16,910 nt of DNA from Muribaculaceae bacterium (GTDB lineage: Bacteria > Bacteroidota > Bacteroidia > Bacteroidales > Muribaculaceae). Location: assembly GCA_017962285.1 (NCBI GenBank), contig JAGCVR010000095.1:1-16910 (forward strand), in the 5' to 3' direction. Below the pieces are notes generated by a model. That model had not been told where the DNA came from, did not search any database, and saw only the letters and a program-made list of their open reading frames with translations. A program made the translations under genes and the position numbers. Shown here in pieces: positions 1 through 8,990 of this stretch (position 1 is its first letter; each line of letters opens with the position of its first letter).

Positions 1-3000
1 CAGGATATTATACCGAAGGGGAAAGCTACATAAGCAGCTATGGAACAATAACGCGAGTATATAAAGGAACAACTGGACTTAAATTCGGTTCATCTTCCGC
101 TACTGGTACTTTCACCATTAATCTTGCGTCGGCAGCTCAGCTAAATGCCACAAAACTGATAGTAAGGGCAAAATCCTACGCCGATAACACCTCAACTGTC
201 CTGACTGTTAATAACACGGACATCACACTTACCGGTGGTCAGACATTGACTGACTATGAGATACCTCTTGACGGGAGCCAATTAACTTCAATCACTTTCA
301 GCTCCAATTCTGGCAACACACGACTCTACCTTAAAGCCGTTACAATTTCCGCAGAGGCAGAGACCAAGTGCCGGGCCGTTTCGTTTGATCCCGCGGACGG
401 GACGAACTTTGTGGGTCAGCTGACGGTAACTCCGACAAGTACTGAAGGCTCCACCATCACATATACCATTACGAACAACAGCACCAACGCCACTGTGACA
501 AGCGGCAGCGTGGCAAGCGGCAGCTCGTTTACCTACAACGCCCCGGCAGGGAGCGAAGGCACCACCTACACCGTGAGCGCCACCGCCACCAAGGCGGGCC
601 TTGACCCAAGCGACGCAGCCACAGCAACCTATACCTGCGTGGCTCCCGCCAACGTTACGGCAAGTCCGGCAGCTGGCACAATCTACACCACCACCAGCGT
701 GGAACTGTCGTGCGCAACCGATGGTGCAACAATCTATTACACCACCGACGGCAGCACTCCGACCACCAGCAGCACTGAATACGACGGCACCCCCATCAGC
801 GTTTCGGGAACCACCACCATCAAGGCGATAGCCGTGAAGAATGGCATGGTAAGCTCGGTGCAGGAATTCGAATATGAGTTCGAGGTGGGTCAGCCCACAT
901 TCAGCCCCAACGGCGGAACGCACGACCAGAGCGTGACGGTGACAATCTCCACCGCCTCGACCGGCGCTACAATCTACTACACCACCGACGGCAGCGAGCC
1001 AACCACCAGCAGCAGCGTTTACTCGGAGCCACTGACGTTCACCCGCACCACAACGCTCAAGGCGATAGCAGTGCTGAACGGCGTATCGTCGGAAATGAGG
1101 GTTGCAACCTTCACCGTGAACAAGGCTTCGGGAGTGACCACACTCTGGAGCGAGGCATTCGACGGTTGCAGTTCGGGCACCGGCCCAGCATCGTGCACAG
1201 GCACGGGCACAGCAACCTACGCATACGTGAACGGAGGCAGCGACACCAAGATTTATGCCGAGTCCCTTGCCGGCGGAACTTCGCCTGAGCTGCTCATCGG
1301 CAAAAGCGGCGGCTCAATGACAGCGACCATTACCCTTCCGGCAGGCACAAGCGGCGACCTCACGCTGCGCTTCCTCGAGAACGGCGACCGCATTTCTGTA
1401 ACCTCTTCGACGACCGACGTGACAGTGGGAACACTGAGCTACAACTCATCTTCGAAGCAGGCAGAAGTAACAATCAGCCTGGCAAGCGCCACCACAGAGC
1501 TTGTGCTGGAGTTCTCCAACACCAACTCAAGCAACGTGCGCGTGGACAACTTCATGCTGACCAAGGTCACTCCAGCCGTTCCCGACCCGGTTATCAGCCC
1601 CGAGTGCGGCACCTACGACAACGTGCAGACGGTGACCATCACCTGCGACGATGAGGATGCCACCATCTACTATACTACCAACGGCGACACCCCGACCGAC
1701 GGAAGCACCGAATACACCGGTGCCATTACGGTATCGAACTCGCCTACTACCATCAAGGCGATAGCCTACGATGAAGACGGCATCTACTACAGCGATGTGG
1801 CAGAAGCCACCTACACGCTGAAGGCAGGCACCCCCAACCCCACCGCAGTGGAGACCCAGGAAATCAACGCCAGCCTGAGCTACAAGGCACAGTCCACGAC
1901 CGAAGGCTCCACCATCTGGTACACCCTCGACGGAACCGACCCTGTAGTGGGTAGCAGTGACTTCGTTTCAAACGGCAGCTTCATCACCATCGACCACACC
2001 TGCACGCTGAAGATGATTGCAACCAAGACAGGATTCGTGAACAGTGAGATAAAGACGATAGCATGGACCTACATCCCGGTACTGTCGCCACAGTTCACAC
2101 TGGCTCCGGGCACCTACACCGACGCCCAGGGCACCTACATCATGGAAGATACCGACGACGCCACGGTTTACTACACCATCAGCTACGACGGCACTGAGCC
2201 CGCCGACCCGACCAACGCCAGCACGCTCTACGCCGTGAACACACGCATTGAGTTGCCGATCGGCACCACCATCATCAAGGCGATAGCCTACAACGGACTG
2301 GGTGAGTACTCGAACGTGACCCGCGCACAGTATATCTGCAACCAGGGCAACTACGAACTTCGCATCACCCCGAGCAGCGGCTCTTACGTGAGCGCCGTGG
2401 ATGTGAGCATCCTCGAAGAGCACAAGGTGGGCAGCTCGCTCATTTACTACACCCTCGACAGCACCGACCCGAGCAGCAGTGGTACGGCTGTAGAATATGA
2501 CGGCACCCCGATAACCATCAGCAGCAGCTGCACGCTGCGCGTGTACGGTATTGACGAGCACGCCGTTGCTGCCAAAGGCACCTACTCCACATCGGCAACC
2601 TACCGCATAGGAGTCCAGGCTCCTGAATTCTCACCGCTGAGCGGCAGCACCCTTGAATACAAGGGCGACCAGGACATTCAGATATTCAGCACCACGCTCA
2701 ACGCCAAGATTTACTACATCATCAGCAACAGCGCGGCGCCAGCCGACCCGACCAAGACCACCGGCACGCTCTACACCGGCAGCAACAGCGACCTGAAAGA
2801 CCTGTCGGTAGGCACCTACTACATCAAGGCTATAGCCTACGTGGGGGACGAGGCATCGGCAGTGAGCTCGGGCGAGTTCCATGTGTCAACCGAGAGTACC
2901 GGTCTGCTCAACGTGGCAGCCCTGAACAACTACGGCCATGCCGAATCCAGCAGCTACATCCCATTCCAGAACCCGATACAGATCGTGTTCATGGACCGCT

Positions 3001-5567
3001 ACCTTAACGGATACGACTCCAACCCGGCAAACGACACCCTGCAGTATGCCTATATTCGCGACAACAGCGGCTACGGTATCATCTACTTCGGTAATCCACG
3101 TAAGGCCTATGGAGCAGGGAAGACCCACTTCGAAATGGGCGACTGGATCGACGGTACGCAGGTGAGCGGACACATCTCCAACTGGAGCAGCGGACTCCCT
3201 GGCCGTTATCAAATGGGTGATGCAACTGGCGGAATCAACTCATGGCCAACCTCGACAATCGGCCATACCGACATCCTGCCTGAAGAGGTTACAATAGCCG
3301 AAATCAACAGCGGCGACGAAGGCACCGACAACCTCTGGGCACACTATGTGCACGTTAAAAATACCGACGTGAGAGTGCTCAGGAAGAACAGCGAGCGCTG
3401 GCAAGGAATAGTGAAAGAAGAGCTTACCGGCGACTCGTGCGTTTACTACGATTCGTTCTATCTGCACGATGACAAGGATGCCAGCTACTGGAACAGTCAG
3501 CCTGTGCACCGCACATTCGACATTGCGGGCGTGGTGGTTTACTACAGCGGCCTGAGCGGCTACGCAAGCAACTTTGAGTTAGCGCCAATCGCGTTCGAAT
3601 ACACCGACATGCCACAAATCACTCCCGCCGGAGGCCATAAGGCTGGTCCACTGAACGTAACCATCGGCTTCTACAGCGATGTGCCCAACGCCGACAAGGA
3701 TGGTGTGAGCTTCTACTACAAAACCAGCACCATGGACGACTACGCGCTCTACACCGGACCGTTCACCGTGCGCAGCACCACCACCGTGGAGGCCTACAGC
3801 GTACGTATCAGCGAAATCACCGGCGAAGAACTGAGGTCGCTTGTTGTGAGCGAGGATTATCTCTTCGACCAGGTGGAACGACCTGTAATCTCGCCTGAGA
3901 GCAAGGTATTCACCAAGAACGAGCCCGTGAGCGTGACAATCACTTGCGAGACACCGAGCGCAATAATCTGGTACACCACCGACGGAACCGACCCGCTGTC
4001 GGCATCGGGAACCCGTCAGAGATACATCCCGGGCGAGACAGTGATCACCATCACCGAGAGCACCACCGTGCGCGCCATCGCCACGAAGGGAACAGTATCC
4101 TCGACCGAGGCAGAATCGCGCACCTACACCCTGGTGAAGGACAACGGCATCAAGTATGTGCTGGTGAAGAACGTGGGTGATCTGGCCGACGGCAGCACTT
4201 ACGTGATAGTGAACCAACTCTATTCGGTGGCAATGAGCAACAACCAGAAGACCGCCAACCGCGACGCCGTGGCAGTTACGCTGAGCGGCGCCAGCAATGA
4301 CACCGTTCACGTTAACGAAGACGTGGCACGCTTCACGCTGACCGCAAGCGGCGGTGGCTGGAACCTCTACACCGAAGACGGCGAGAGCACCGCACACGGA
4401 TACCTGAGCGCCGGCGTGGCAAGCCAGAACCAGCTGCTCACCAGCGCTACAGCCAACGACGAGACCCTCGCCACGATAGCGATTGACCCGACCGACTATC
4501 ACGCTACAGTGACGTTCACCGACAAGGGTGGTTCGACCCGTTATCTGCGCTACTTCCGCAATTCGAACCTCTACAACCTCTATACATCGGAGACGAGCAA
4601 CACACGTCCTGTGTTCATCTACAAGCGTGAGGTTACAGACCTTGCCGACATCGTGAAGAACGGTAAGATTGGCAACCAGTACACCGTAGCCGACGACATC
4701 GTGGGTGTGTTTGTTCCCGCAAATGATCCCGACGCGCTCTATGCGAAAGACTTGAACAAGAGCCGCTTCCGTCAGTACAACGACAAGGGAGCGAAGGACT
4801 ATCTGCACGACGTGATGGGAATTGAGACAGCTGCACTCGACTACGACCAGAGTACATGGATACGCATCACCGGTCTGCCCAATCCTAGCTATTTCGAAGG
4901 CAAGATTATCCCTGGCGGAACACTTGCCGGACACCTCCGCAACAAGATTAATCCGGAATTCGAGTATGACAGCGGAACGACACTGCCTACCGCAGGCGAC
5001 GCATCGTCCTACACACACCAGACCTATACCCCAGCCAACTTCATGGGCGAATACCTGACCGGCAACCACAACATTGAATACTTCTTCGTTGTTCCCAAGC
5101 CGCATGAGTATGTGAAGGTTGTTGGTGCCGTGTATGCAGGTGAGAACCAGTTCTTCGTTCCCGAACCCGACGACGAGACGAACGAGAACCTGGCAGGTCT
5201 TGAAGGCGGCTTCTCGGTTGACTGGAGCATCCTGAATGTTGAAGGCTCCGTTCCTACGGGAATCTCTACCGGCGAGAGCTATGAGATGGAAGGTATCGCA
5301 TACGCTCTGAGCAGCGGTGGCAGCGGCAGCGGCGTTCGTCGCCGTACGTCAAGCGCCAGCAACTCGCTGAAGCTGAAACCCACCAGCATCGAGATCACCG
5401 ACCCGGTTACCGGAGTTGACGGTGTGGATGTTGCCCGCAAGGTAGTGGGCGTACGCTACTACAACATGAACGGTATGCAGAACGACCGTCCGTTCGAGAA
5501 CTCCATCAACGTGATGGTGATCACCTACGACGACGGCAGCACCGTTTCCCGCAAGATAGCATTCTAA
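1..5567 (+). CDS. Giant secreted multi-domain surface protein with chitobiase C-terminal-like repeats (5' end outside window)
   Basis: The frame is open from base 3 with no stop before 5567, so the gene starts upstream; at least 1854 residues are present. The TTG at 246 is internal. Visible order: a beta-rich, possibly carbohydrate-binding domain (1-360); repeats resembling the chitobiase/hexosaminidase C-terminal domain (Fn3_assoc/CHB_HEX_C type), marked by 'IYYTTDG..P' and 'TTIKAIA', at about 640-890, 890-1120, 1580-1825, 1830-2075, 2080-2340, 2340-2610, 2610-2885, 3605-3870 and 3870-4135, plus a divergent one at 370-640; a second beta-sandwich-like insert at 1130-1575; an OB-like region at 2890-3600; a lectin-like region at 4145-4630; another OB-like region at 4635-5250; a Gly/Ser-rich linker near 5305-5370; and a C-terminal module at 5400-5567 with 'YYNMNG' and 'YDDGS'. 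The module resembles a degenerate type IX secretion sorting domain. The role is probably extracellular glycan binding or adhesion; no catalytic domain is visible. Domain names come from motif reading only. Confidence 0.85.
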   Translation, partial: GYYTEGESYISSYGTITRVYKGTTGLKFGSSSATGTFTINLASAAQLNATKLIVRAKSYADNTSTVLTVNNTDITLTGGQTLTDYEIPLDGSQLTSITFSSNSGNTRLYLKAVTISAEAETKCRAVSFDPADGTNFVGQLTVTPTSTEGSTITYTITNNSTNATVTSGSVASGSSFTYNAPAGSEGTTYTVSATATKAGLDPSDAATATYTCVAPANVTASPAAGTIYTTTSVELSCATDGATIYYTTDGSTPTTSSTEYDGTPISVSGTTTIKAIAVKNGMVSSVQEFEYEFEVGQPTFSPNGGTHDQSVTVTISTASTGATIYYTTDGSEPTTSSSVYSEPLTFTRTTTLKAIAVLNGVSSEMRVATFTVNKASGVTTLWSEAFDGCSSGTGPASCTGTGTATYAYVNGGSDTKIYAESLAGGTSPELLIGKSGGSMTATITLPAGTSGDLTLRFLENGDRISVTSSTTDVTVGTLSYNSSSKQAEVTISLASATTELVLEFSNTNSSNVRVDNFMLTKVTPAVPDPVISPECGTYDNVQTVTITCDDEDATIYYTTNGDTPTDGSTEYTGAITVSNSPTTIKAIAYDEDGIYYSDVAEATYTLKAGTPNPTAVETQEINASLSYKAQSTTEGSTIWYTLDGTDPVVGSSDFVSNGSFITIDHTCTLKMIATKTGFVNSEIKTIAWTYIPVLSPQFTLAPGTYTDAQGTYIMEDTDDATVYYTISYDGTEPADPTNASTLYAVNTRIELPIGTTIIKAIAYNGLGEYSNVTRAQYICNQGNYELRITPSSGSYVSAVDVSILEEHKVGSSLIYYTLDSTDPSSSGTAVEYDGTPITISSSCTLRVYGIDEHAVAAKGTYSTSATYRIGVQAPEFSPLSGSTLEYKGDQDIQIFSTTLNAKIYYIISNSAAPADPTKTTGTLYTGSNSDLKDLSVGTYYIKAIAYVGDEASAVSSGEFHVSTESTGLLNVAALNNYGHAESSSYIPFQNPIQIVFMDRYLNGYDSNPANDTLQYAYIRDNSGYGIIYFGNPRKAYGAGKTHFEMGDWIDGTQVSGHISNWSSGLPGRYQMGDATGGINSWPTSTIGHTDILPEEVTIAEINSGDEGTDNLWAHYVHVKNTDVRVLRKNSERWQGIVKEELTGDSCVYYDSFYLHDDKDASYWNSQPVHRTFDIAGVVVYYSGLSGYASNFELAPIAFEYTDMPQITPAGGHKAGPLNVTIGFYSDVPNADKDGVSFYYKTSTMDDYALYTGPFTVRSTTTVEAYSVRISEITGEELRSLVVSEDYLFDQVERPVISPESKVFTKNEPVSVTITCETPSAIIWYTTDGTDPLSASGTRQRYIPGETVITITESTTVRAIATKGTVSSTEAESRTYTLVKDNGIKYVLVKNVGDLADGSTYVIVNQLYSVAMSNNQKTANRDAVAVTLSGASNDTVHVNEDVARFTLTASGGGWNLYTEDGESTAHGYLSAGVASQNQLLTSATANDETLATIAIDPTDYHATVTFTDKGGSTRYLRYFRNSNLYNLYTSETSNTRPVFIYKREVTDLADIVKNGKIGNQYTVADDIVGVFVPANDPDALYAKDLNKSRFRQYNDKGAKDYLHDVMGIETAALDYDQSTWIRITGLPNPSYFEGKIIPGGTLAGHLRNKINPEFEYDSGTTLPTAGDASSYTHQTYTPANFMGEYLTGNHNIEYFFVVPKPHEYVKVVGAVYAGENQFFVPEPDDETNENLAGLEGGFSVDWSILNVEGSVPTGISTGESYEMEGIAYALSSGGSGSGVRRRTSSASNSLKLKPTSIEITDPVTGVDGVDVARKVVGVRYYNMNGMQNDRPFENSINVMVITYDDGSTVSRKIAF

Positions 5568-5588
5568 CTTGGAAAACATTGAATAGCG

Positions 5589-5626
5589 GTGGCGCGGCTC
5601 ACGATGGGCTGCGCCACTTCTTTTTT
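5589..5626 (+). terminator. Rho-independent terminator of the giant surface-protein gene
   Basis: Inverted repeat GTGGCGC (5589-5595) with GCGCCAC (5611-5617), extendable inward by three positions with one mismatch. It is followed by TTCTTTTTT and lies 22 bases after the stop codon. Confidence 0.85.
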
Positions 5627-5640
5627 GAGCGGGAGGCAGG

Positions 5641-5691
5641 GAGGGCTGGGTGAGCGAGACTGCGTCTCGCCGTACGGGGACATCTCCGCCG
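5641..5691 (+). repeat. Dispersed intergenic repeat, copy 1
   Basis: This 51 bp block matches 6761-6811 at 47 of 51 positions, and its last 42 bp match 9066-9107 at 38 of 42. It holds the palindrome GCGAGAC-TGC-GTCTCGC followed by CGTACGGGGACA and a CCGCCG end. It lies between a terminator and the next promoter, as the other two copies do. It has no coding potential that I can see; it may be a REP-like element. Confidence 0.8.
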
Positions 5692-5752
5692 ATGACAAGG
5701 GAAGGACTGGTGGCAGCGCCGGAGGGGCGACGGGGAGGAAGTGAAGATTTTT

Positions 5753-5783
5753 TTTGCATAATCGCTGGGGTTTTGTATCTTTG
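5753..5783 (+). promoter_or_regulatory. Bacteroidetes-type promoter of the Cbp1-like gene
   Basis: TTTG at 5753-5756, 19 bases, then TATCTTTG at 5776-5783. This matches the -33/-7 consensus of the Bacteroidetes primary sigma factor. The expected start of transcription is near 5788-5791, giving a leader of about 20 bases before the ATG at 5811. Confidence 0.8.
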
Positions 5784-5810
5784 CAGTCAGAAATTTTAAA
5801 ACCAGGAATT

Positions 5811-6692
5811 ATGAGAAATCTGATTATCATCATCGCAACACTGGCAGTAGCCATGGCAGGCACATCGTGTCTGCGCAACGACCAGGCGGAGAAAGAACGC
5901 GCCATGCAGGACTCGCTCAACCGCGTGCTGGGCGACTCACTGGCGACGGCACTCGCCGAAAAAGACAGTCTGATGGTTCTGATGAACGACATAAACGACG
6001 GCCTCAACGAAATCAAGAACATTGAGAACATAGTGGCTCAGGGCAACATCGGCGCCGAGACACCCGACCGCCGCGCCAAACTACGCGAGGACATCATCCT
6101 GATAAGGCAGTCGATTGAGAAACGGCGCGAACGCCTCGCCCAACTGGAGGCAAAACTCGCCAACAGCAGCAACTACAGCGCCGAGATGCAAAAGACCATC
6201 GAGAACCTGAAGAAACAGCTCGAGGACCAGCAATCGACCATCGAGAACCTGACCAAGGAACTTGAGGCAGCGCATGTGCAGATTGGCGCGCTCAACACGC
6301 GCGTGGACTCGCTTCGCACCGAGAACGCCGCCGAAGCGGCAGCCAAGCGTCAGGCACAGGAGGAGTCGGCACGGCTCACGACCGAGCTGAACACGTGCTA
6401 CTTCGTGGTGGGCACGAAGAAAGAGCTCAAGGACAACAAAATCATTGAGACCGGCTTCCTGCGCAAGACCAAGATCATGCAGAGCGACTACGAGAAATCC
6501 TACTTCACACGCGCCGACAAACGGACGCTGAACGAGATTCCGCTGCGCAACAAGAAAGCCCAGGTAATGAGCAAGCACCCCACCGGCACCTACGACATCA
6601 CGCAGGACGAGAACGGGCTGAAGACGCTGCGCATCCTGGACAAGGAGCGTTTCTGGGAACTGTCGAACTTCCTGATTGTGAAGGTGGGATAA
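5811..6692 (+). CDS. Cbp1-like coiled-coil lipoprotein (collagen-binding adhesin family)
   Basis: Protein of 293 residues. The ATG at 5811 is chosen because it opens a lipoprotein signal peptide ending in A-G-T-S-C (Cys20) and follows the promoter; the frame is open further upstream, but that part overlaps the promoter. Residues about 25-195 are charged, heptad-rich and predicted coiled coil. A C-terminal globular part (about 200-293) begins 'CYFVVGTKKELK' and contains 'IIETGFLRKTK', a pattern I recall from Bacteroides proteins annotated as Cbp1-family collagen-binding glycoprotein adhesins. Four D-S-L triplets (residues 34-36, 42-44, 52-54 and 166-168) fit the Bacteroidetes O-glycosylation motif D(S/T)(A/I/L/V/M/T), as expected for a glycoprotein. 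Location: lipid-anchored in the envelope, outer or inner leaflet unknown. It has its own promoter and terminator, so it is monocistronic. Collagen binding is by family only. Confidence 0.75.
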   Translation: MRNLIIIIATLAVAMAGTSCLRNDQAEKERAMQDSLNRVLGDSLATALAEKDSLMVLMNDINDGLNEIKNIENIVAQGNIGAETPDRRAKLREDIILIRQSIEKRRERLAQLEAKLANSSNYSAEMQKTIENLKKQLEDQQSTIENLTKELEAAHVQIGALNTRVDSLRTENAAEAAAKRQAQEESARLTTELNTCYFVVGTKKELKDNKIIETGFLRKTKIMQSDYEKSYFTRADKRTLNEIPLRNKKAQVMSKHPTGTYDITQDENGLKTLRILDKERFWELSNFLIVKVG

Positions 6693-6713
6693 TTTCCCCG
6701 CTTTTAACGATAT

Positions 6714-6754
6714 CACAGGGGCTGGCACCAGTGCGGTGCCGGCCCTGTGTTTTT
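6714..6754 (+). terminator. Rho-independent terminator of the Cbp1-like gene
   Basis: Long stem: 6714-6729 (CACAGGGGCTGGCACC) pairs with 6735-6749 (GGTGCCGGCCCTGTG), with one bulged base and one G-U pair, around a short AGTGC loop. It is followed by TTTTT and lies 21 bases after the stop. Confidence 0.9.
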
Positions 6755-6760
6755 AAATGG

Positions 6761-6811
6761 GAGGGATGGGTGAGCGAGACTGCGTCTCGCCGTACTGGGA
6801 CACCGCCGCCG
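6761..6811 (+). repeat. Dispersed intergenic repeat, copy 2
   Basis: It is 47/51 identical to the copy at 5641-5691 and has the intact GCGAGAC-TGC-GTCTCGC palindrome. It starts 7 bases after a terminator T-tract. The stretch 6693-7026 (334 bases) has no gene; it holds the terminator, this repeat, a palindrome at 6824-6838 and the promoter module at 6902-7005. Confidence 0.8.
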
Positions 6812-6823
6812 AGGGCAATGTGG

Positions 6824-6838
6824 TCGCCCGTCGGGCGA
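6824..6838. repeat. Short perfect palindrome
   Basis: TCGCCCG, one T, then CGGGCGA: a perfect 7 bp inverted repeat just after repeat copy 2. No T-tract follows, so it is not a terminator on this strand. Its function is unknown. Confidence 0.55.
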
Positions 6839-6901
6839 AATCCTTCTTAGTGCTCCAGATGACTTAGAACTCTCAGCACACTCAGGGGGGGCGCAAGGGG
6901 G

Positions 6902-7005
6902 TGTGCAAATGTTTATGGCGGATGTGCAAATGTTTTGAATTTGCAGCAAAACAAGCAATTAATGACGCGAAAACACCAAAATTTGCGATATTTTTCCTAT
7001 CTTTG
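6902..7005 (+). promoter_or_regulatory. Promoter module A with paired TGTGCAAAT sites
   Basis: TGTGCAAAT occurs at 6902-6910 and 6923-6931, 21 bp start to start (two helical turns). The second copy also forms an inverted repeat, TGCAAAT-N7-ATTTGCA (6925-6945). The core box TATCTTTG lies at 6998-7005. There is no TTTG 19-20 bp upstream of it (the nearest, at 6982-6985, is only 12 bases away), so the -33 element is poor and an activator may be required. The same layout with the same spacings recurs at 9131-9234. It drives the gene at 7027. Confidence 0.65.
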
Positions 7006-7026
7006 CAGCCGAAAAATTTCAGACAA

Positions 7027-8214
7027 ATGAAAAGAGCTATCAAGTTACGGATTTTGTTTTGGACGATGACAGCGGCAATGCTGCCCCTGATGACATCGTG
7101 TTTCAAGGAAGAACCATTCAACGCCGAGTGCGACATTGAGACAGCGTGGGTGGAAGTTGAGAACGTGGACGACGTGTTCTACCACGAGAGCGACGCCAAA
7201 GTAAACGTGATTTACGCCAGCAGCACGGTGATATTCAACGTGAAGCCCGAGGCCGACGTCACGGCGATGTCGCCAATGTTCAACCTTACCGAAGGAGCCA
7301 CGATTTCGCCCGCCAACGGCTCGACGCACGACTTCAGCGGAGCCGGCGTGCAATATACCGTGACATCGCAGGACGGGAAGTGGAAACGCACGTATCTGGT
7401 GCGGTTCGTGCGCCCATACAACCTGGTAACGGATGAGATAAAGATGGATTTCGAGAAATTCGAGCTTGAGCCGAAGAATCACAAATTTTACGAGTGGCAT
7501 AGCGAAGACGGCACCGACGGTGACTACTGGGCAAGCGGCAATGCCGGCTTCAAGCTGAGCAAAGCCACCGCGAAACCGTTTGACTATCCCACGGCTCCAC
7601 TGCTCGAAGGGTACGAAGGCAACGGCATCATCCTCACCACCCGCGACACCGGTCCCCTGGGCAAGGCCATGGGCAAGCCCATAGCATCGGGCAACCTGTA
7701 TCTTGGCGTGTTCGACGTGACCTACGCGCCATACAAGGAACGCACACTGGAATGCACCAAATTCGGCATCCGCTGGAACAAGCGTCCGGTGAAGATGACA
7801 GGCTACTACAAGTATAAGGCCGGCGACAAATTCATCGACAGAGACTTCAACGAAATCGACCGCAAGGATGTTGGTTCGTTATATTCGGTACTCTACCGCA
7901 ACCACGACAAGAACGGAAACGTGGTGGTTCTTGACGGCGCCGACGTTCAGACCAACGAGAACATCGTGGCTATCGCGAAAGTGAAGGACGTTCATGAAAC
8001 CGACGAATGGACCTATTTTGAGGTGGAATATGAATACAGCGAGGACATCGACTTTGACCTGCTGGAGAAATACGGCTACAACTTCACCGTGGTATTCGCA
8101 TCGAGCGTGAAAGGCGACCTGTTTGAGGGCGCAATCGGTTCCACACTCTGCGTGGACAAGGTGAGAGTGATATGCAAGACTAAAGAAAGCCAAGAAGAGG
8201 AGGACGTAGAATGA
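7027..8214 (+). CDS. PCMD-domain surface lipoprotein
   Basis: Protein of 395 residues. The ATG at 7027 is used because it begins a lipoprotein signal peptide (positive start, hydrophobic core, L-M-T-S-C with Cys25). Cys25 is followed by F-K-E-E, which resembles the K-(D/E)2 lipoprotein export signal known in some Bacteroidetes, so exposure on the outer surface is likely. Residues about 55-135 look like an Ig-like domain ('ATISPANGSTHDFS', 'YTVTSQDGK'). Residues about 145-390 fit the PCMD (putative carbohydrate metabolism domain) family: 'NGIILTTRDTG', 'ASGNLYLGVFD' and 'RPVKMTGYYKYKAGD'. The enzymatic role of PCMD is not established; glycan binding is a guess. The next gene overlaps by 4 bases, so the two products probably act together at the outer membrane. 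Expression is likely from the paired-site promoter upstream. Confidence 0.75.
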   Translation: MKRAIKLRILFWTMTAAMLPLMTSCFKEEPFNAECDIETAWVEVENVDDVFYHESDAKVNVIYASSTVIFNVKPEADVTAMSPMFNLTEGATISPANGSTHDFSGAGVQYTVTSQDGKWKRTYLVRFVRPYNLVTDEIKMDFEKFELEPKNHKFYEWHSEDGTDGDYWASGNAGFKLSKATAKPFDYPTAPLLEGYEGNGIILTTRDTGPLGKAMGKPIASGNLYLGVFDVTYAPYKERTLECTKFGIRWNKRPVKMTGYYKYKAGDKFIDRDFNEIDRKDVGSLYSVLYRNHDKNGNVVVLDGADVQTNENIVAIAKVKDVHETDEWTYFEVEYEYSEDIDFDLLEKYGYNFTVVFASSVKGDLFEGAIGSTLCVDKVRVICKTKESQEEEDVE

Positions 8215-8966
8215 AACGGCACCTTACAGCCATAATATCGCTGATTATAGCCACAATGGCACTGAGCGCCGAGCCGCTTTCGGAAGCCGGCGACGTGCAT
8301 CTGATAGCACGAGTGGGCTACAACATCGGCGGCACCGCCCCACTTCCCATGCCCCCTGAAATCCGCAAGCTCAACAGCTACAGCCCGCGTTTCAGCCCGT
8401 CGGTGGGCTTCGACATGGTGAAGAACTGGTCTTCACGTTGGGGCACGCTCCTGGGTGTGCGCGTGGAGAACAAGGGCATGTATGAGGACGCCAACGTGAA
8501 GAACTACTACATGGAACTCACAAAGGGAGGCGAAAGTATCGCCGGAAACTTCACGGGCGACGAGACCACATACGTTCGCCAGTGGATGGTAACCGTACCG
8601 CTGGCAGTGACGCTTAACGTCCGCAAGGTGATGTTCAAGTTCGGCCCATACGCGTCGGTGGTTTTCAACCATGACTTCAGCGGCTGGGCACACAGCGGCT
8701 ATCTGCGCGTGGATGACCCAACGGGCGACAAGGTGATGCTTGGCGAAGAAGAGGGCGAACGCGGCGACTATGACTTCAGCGACTCGCTGCGCGACGTTCA
8801 GTTTGGAATGCAGCTCGGCGCCGACTGGCAGATAGGCAGGCACTGGGGTGCGTATGCCGACTTGTCGTGGGGCGTGACGGGAATCTTCAACGGGCGGTTC
8901 AACACCATACGGCAGACGCTCTACCCCATCTACGCCACAATAGGTGTGGTTTACCGCATCAAATAA
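8211..8966 (+). CDS. Outer-membrane beta-barrel protein (PorT/OMP_b-brl-like)
   Basis: Protein of 251 residues with an N-terminal signal peptide (about residues 1-20, 'MKRHLTAIISLIIATMALSA'). The rest shows alternating amphipathic strands with many aromatic residues at strand ends, and closes with 'PIYATIGVVYRIK', typical of a final barrel strand. The size suits a small 8-10-strand barrel of the kind annotated as 'porin family' or outer-membrane beta-barrel in Bacteroidales. The start ATG overlaps the stop of the PCMD lipoprotein gene (ATGA), which implies translational coupling. A terminator follows 25 bases after the stop. No ligand can be inferred from sequence; a partner role for the lipoprotein is inference. 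Confidence 0.75.
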   Translation: MKRHLTAIISLIIATMALSAEPLSEAGDVHLIARVGYNIGGTAPLPMPPEIRKLNSYSPRFSPSVGFDMVKNWSSRWGTLLGVRVENKGMYEDANVKNYYMELTKGGESIAGNFTGDETTYVRQWMVTVPLAVTLNVRKVMFKFGPYASVVFNHDFSGWAHSGYLRVDDPTGDKVMLGEEEGERGDYDFSDSLRDVQFGMQLGADWQIGRHWGAYADLSWGVTGIFNGRFNTIRQTLYPIYATIGVVYRIK

Positions 8967-8990
8967 AAGAAAAGAGATAATTTATATATG

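Noticed and set aside
246..248. TTG as the start of the giant protein
   Set aside because: The same frame is open and coding-like back to base 3, continuing a beta-rich domain, and no signal peptide or promoter occurs here.
288..923. A 211-codon open frame on the minus strand
   Set aside because: Antisense shadow of the giant gene with improbable Cys/Gly/Ala composition and no domain.
3579..5105. A 508-codon open frame on the minus strand
   Set aside because: It lies wholly inside the giant surface-protein gene, has no recognisable domain, and its Val/Gly/Cys-rich composition is what the antisense of repeat-rich, GC-rich coding DNA gives.
6713..7136. Minus-strand open frames containing a 'SKHLHI' pattern, also seen at 8982-9197
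   Set aside because: The recurrent peptide is only the translation of the repeated TGTGCAAATG promoter sites, not a gene family.
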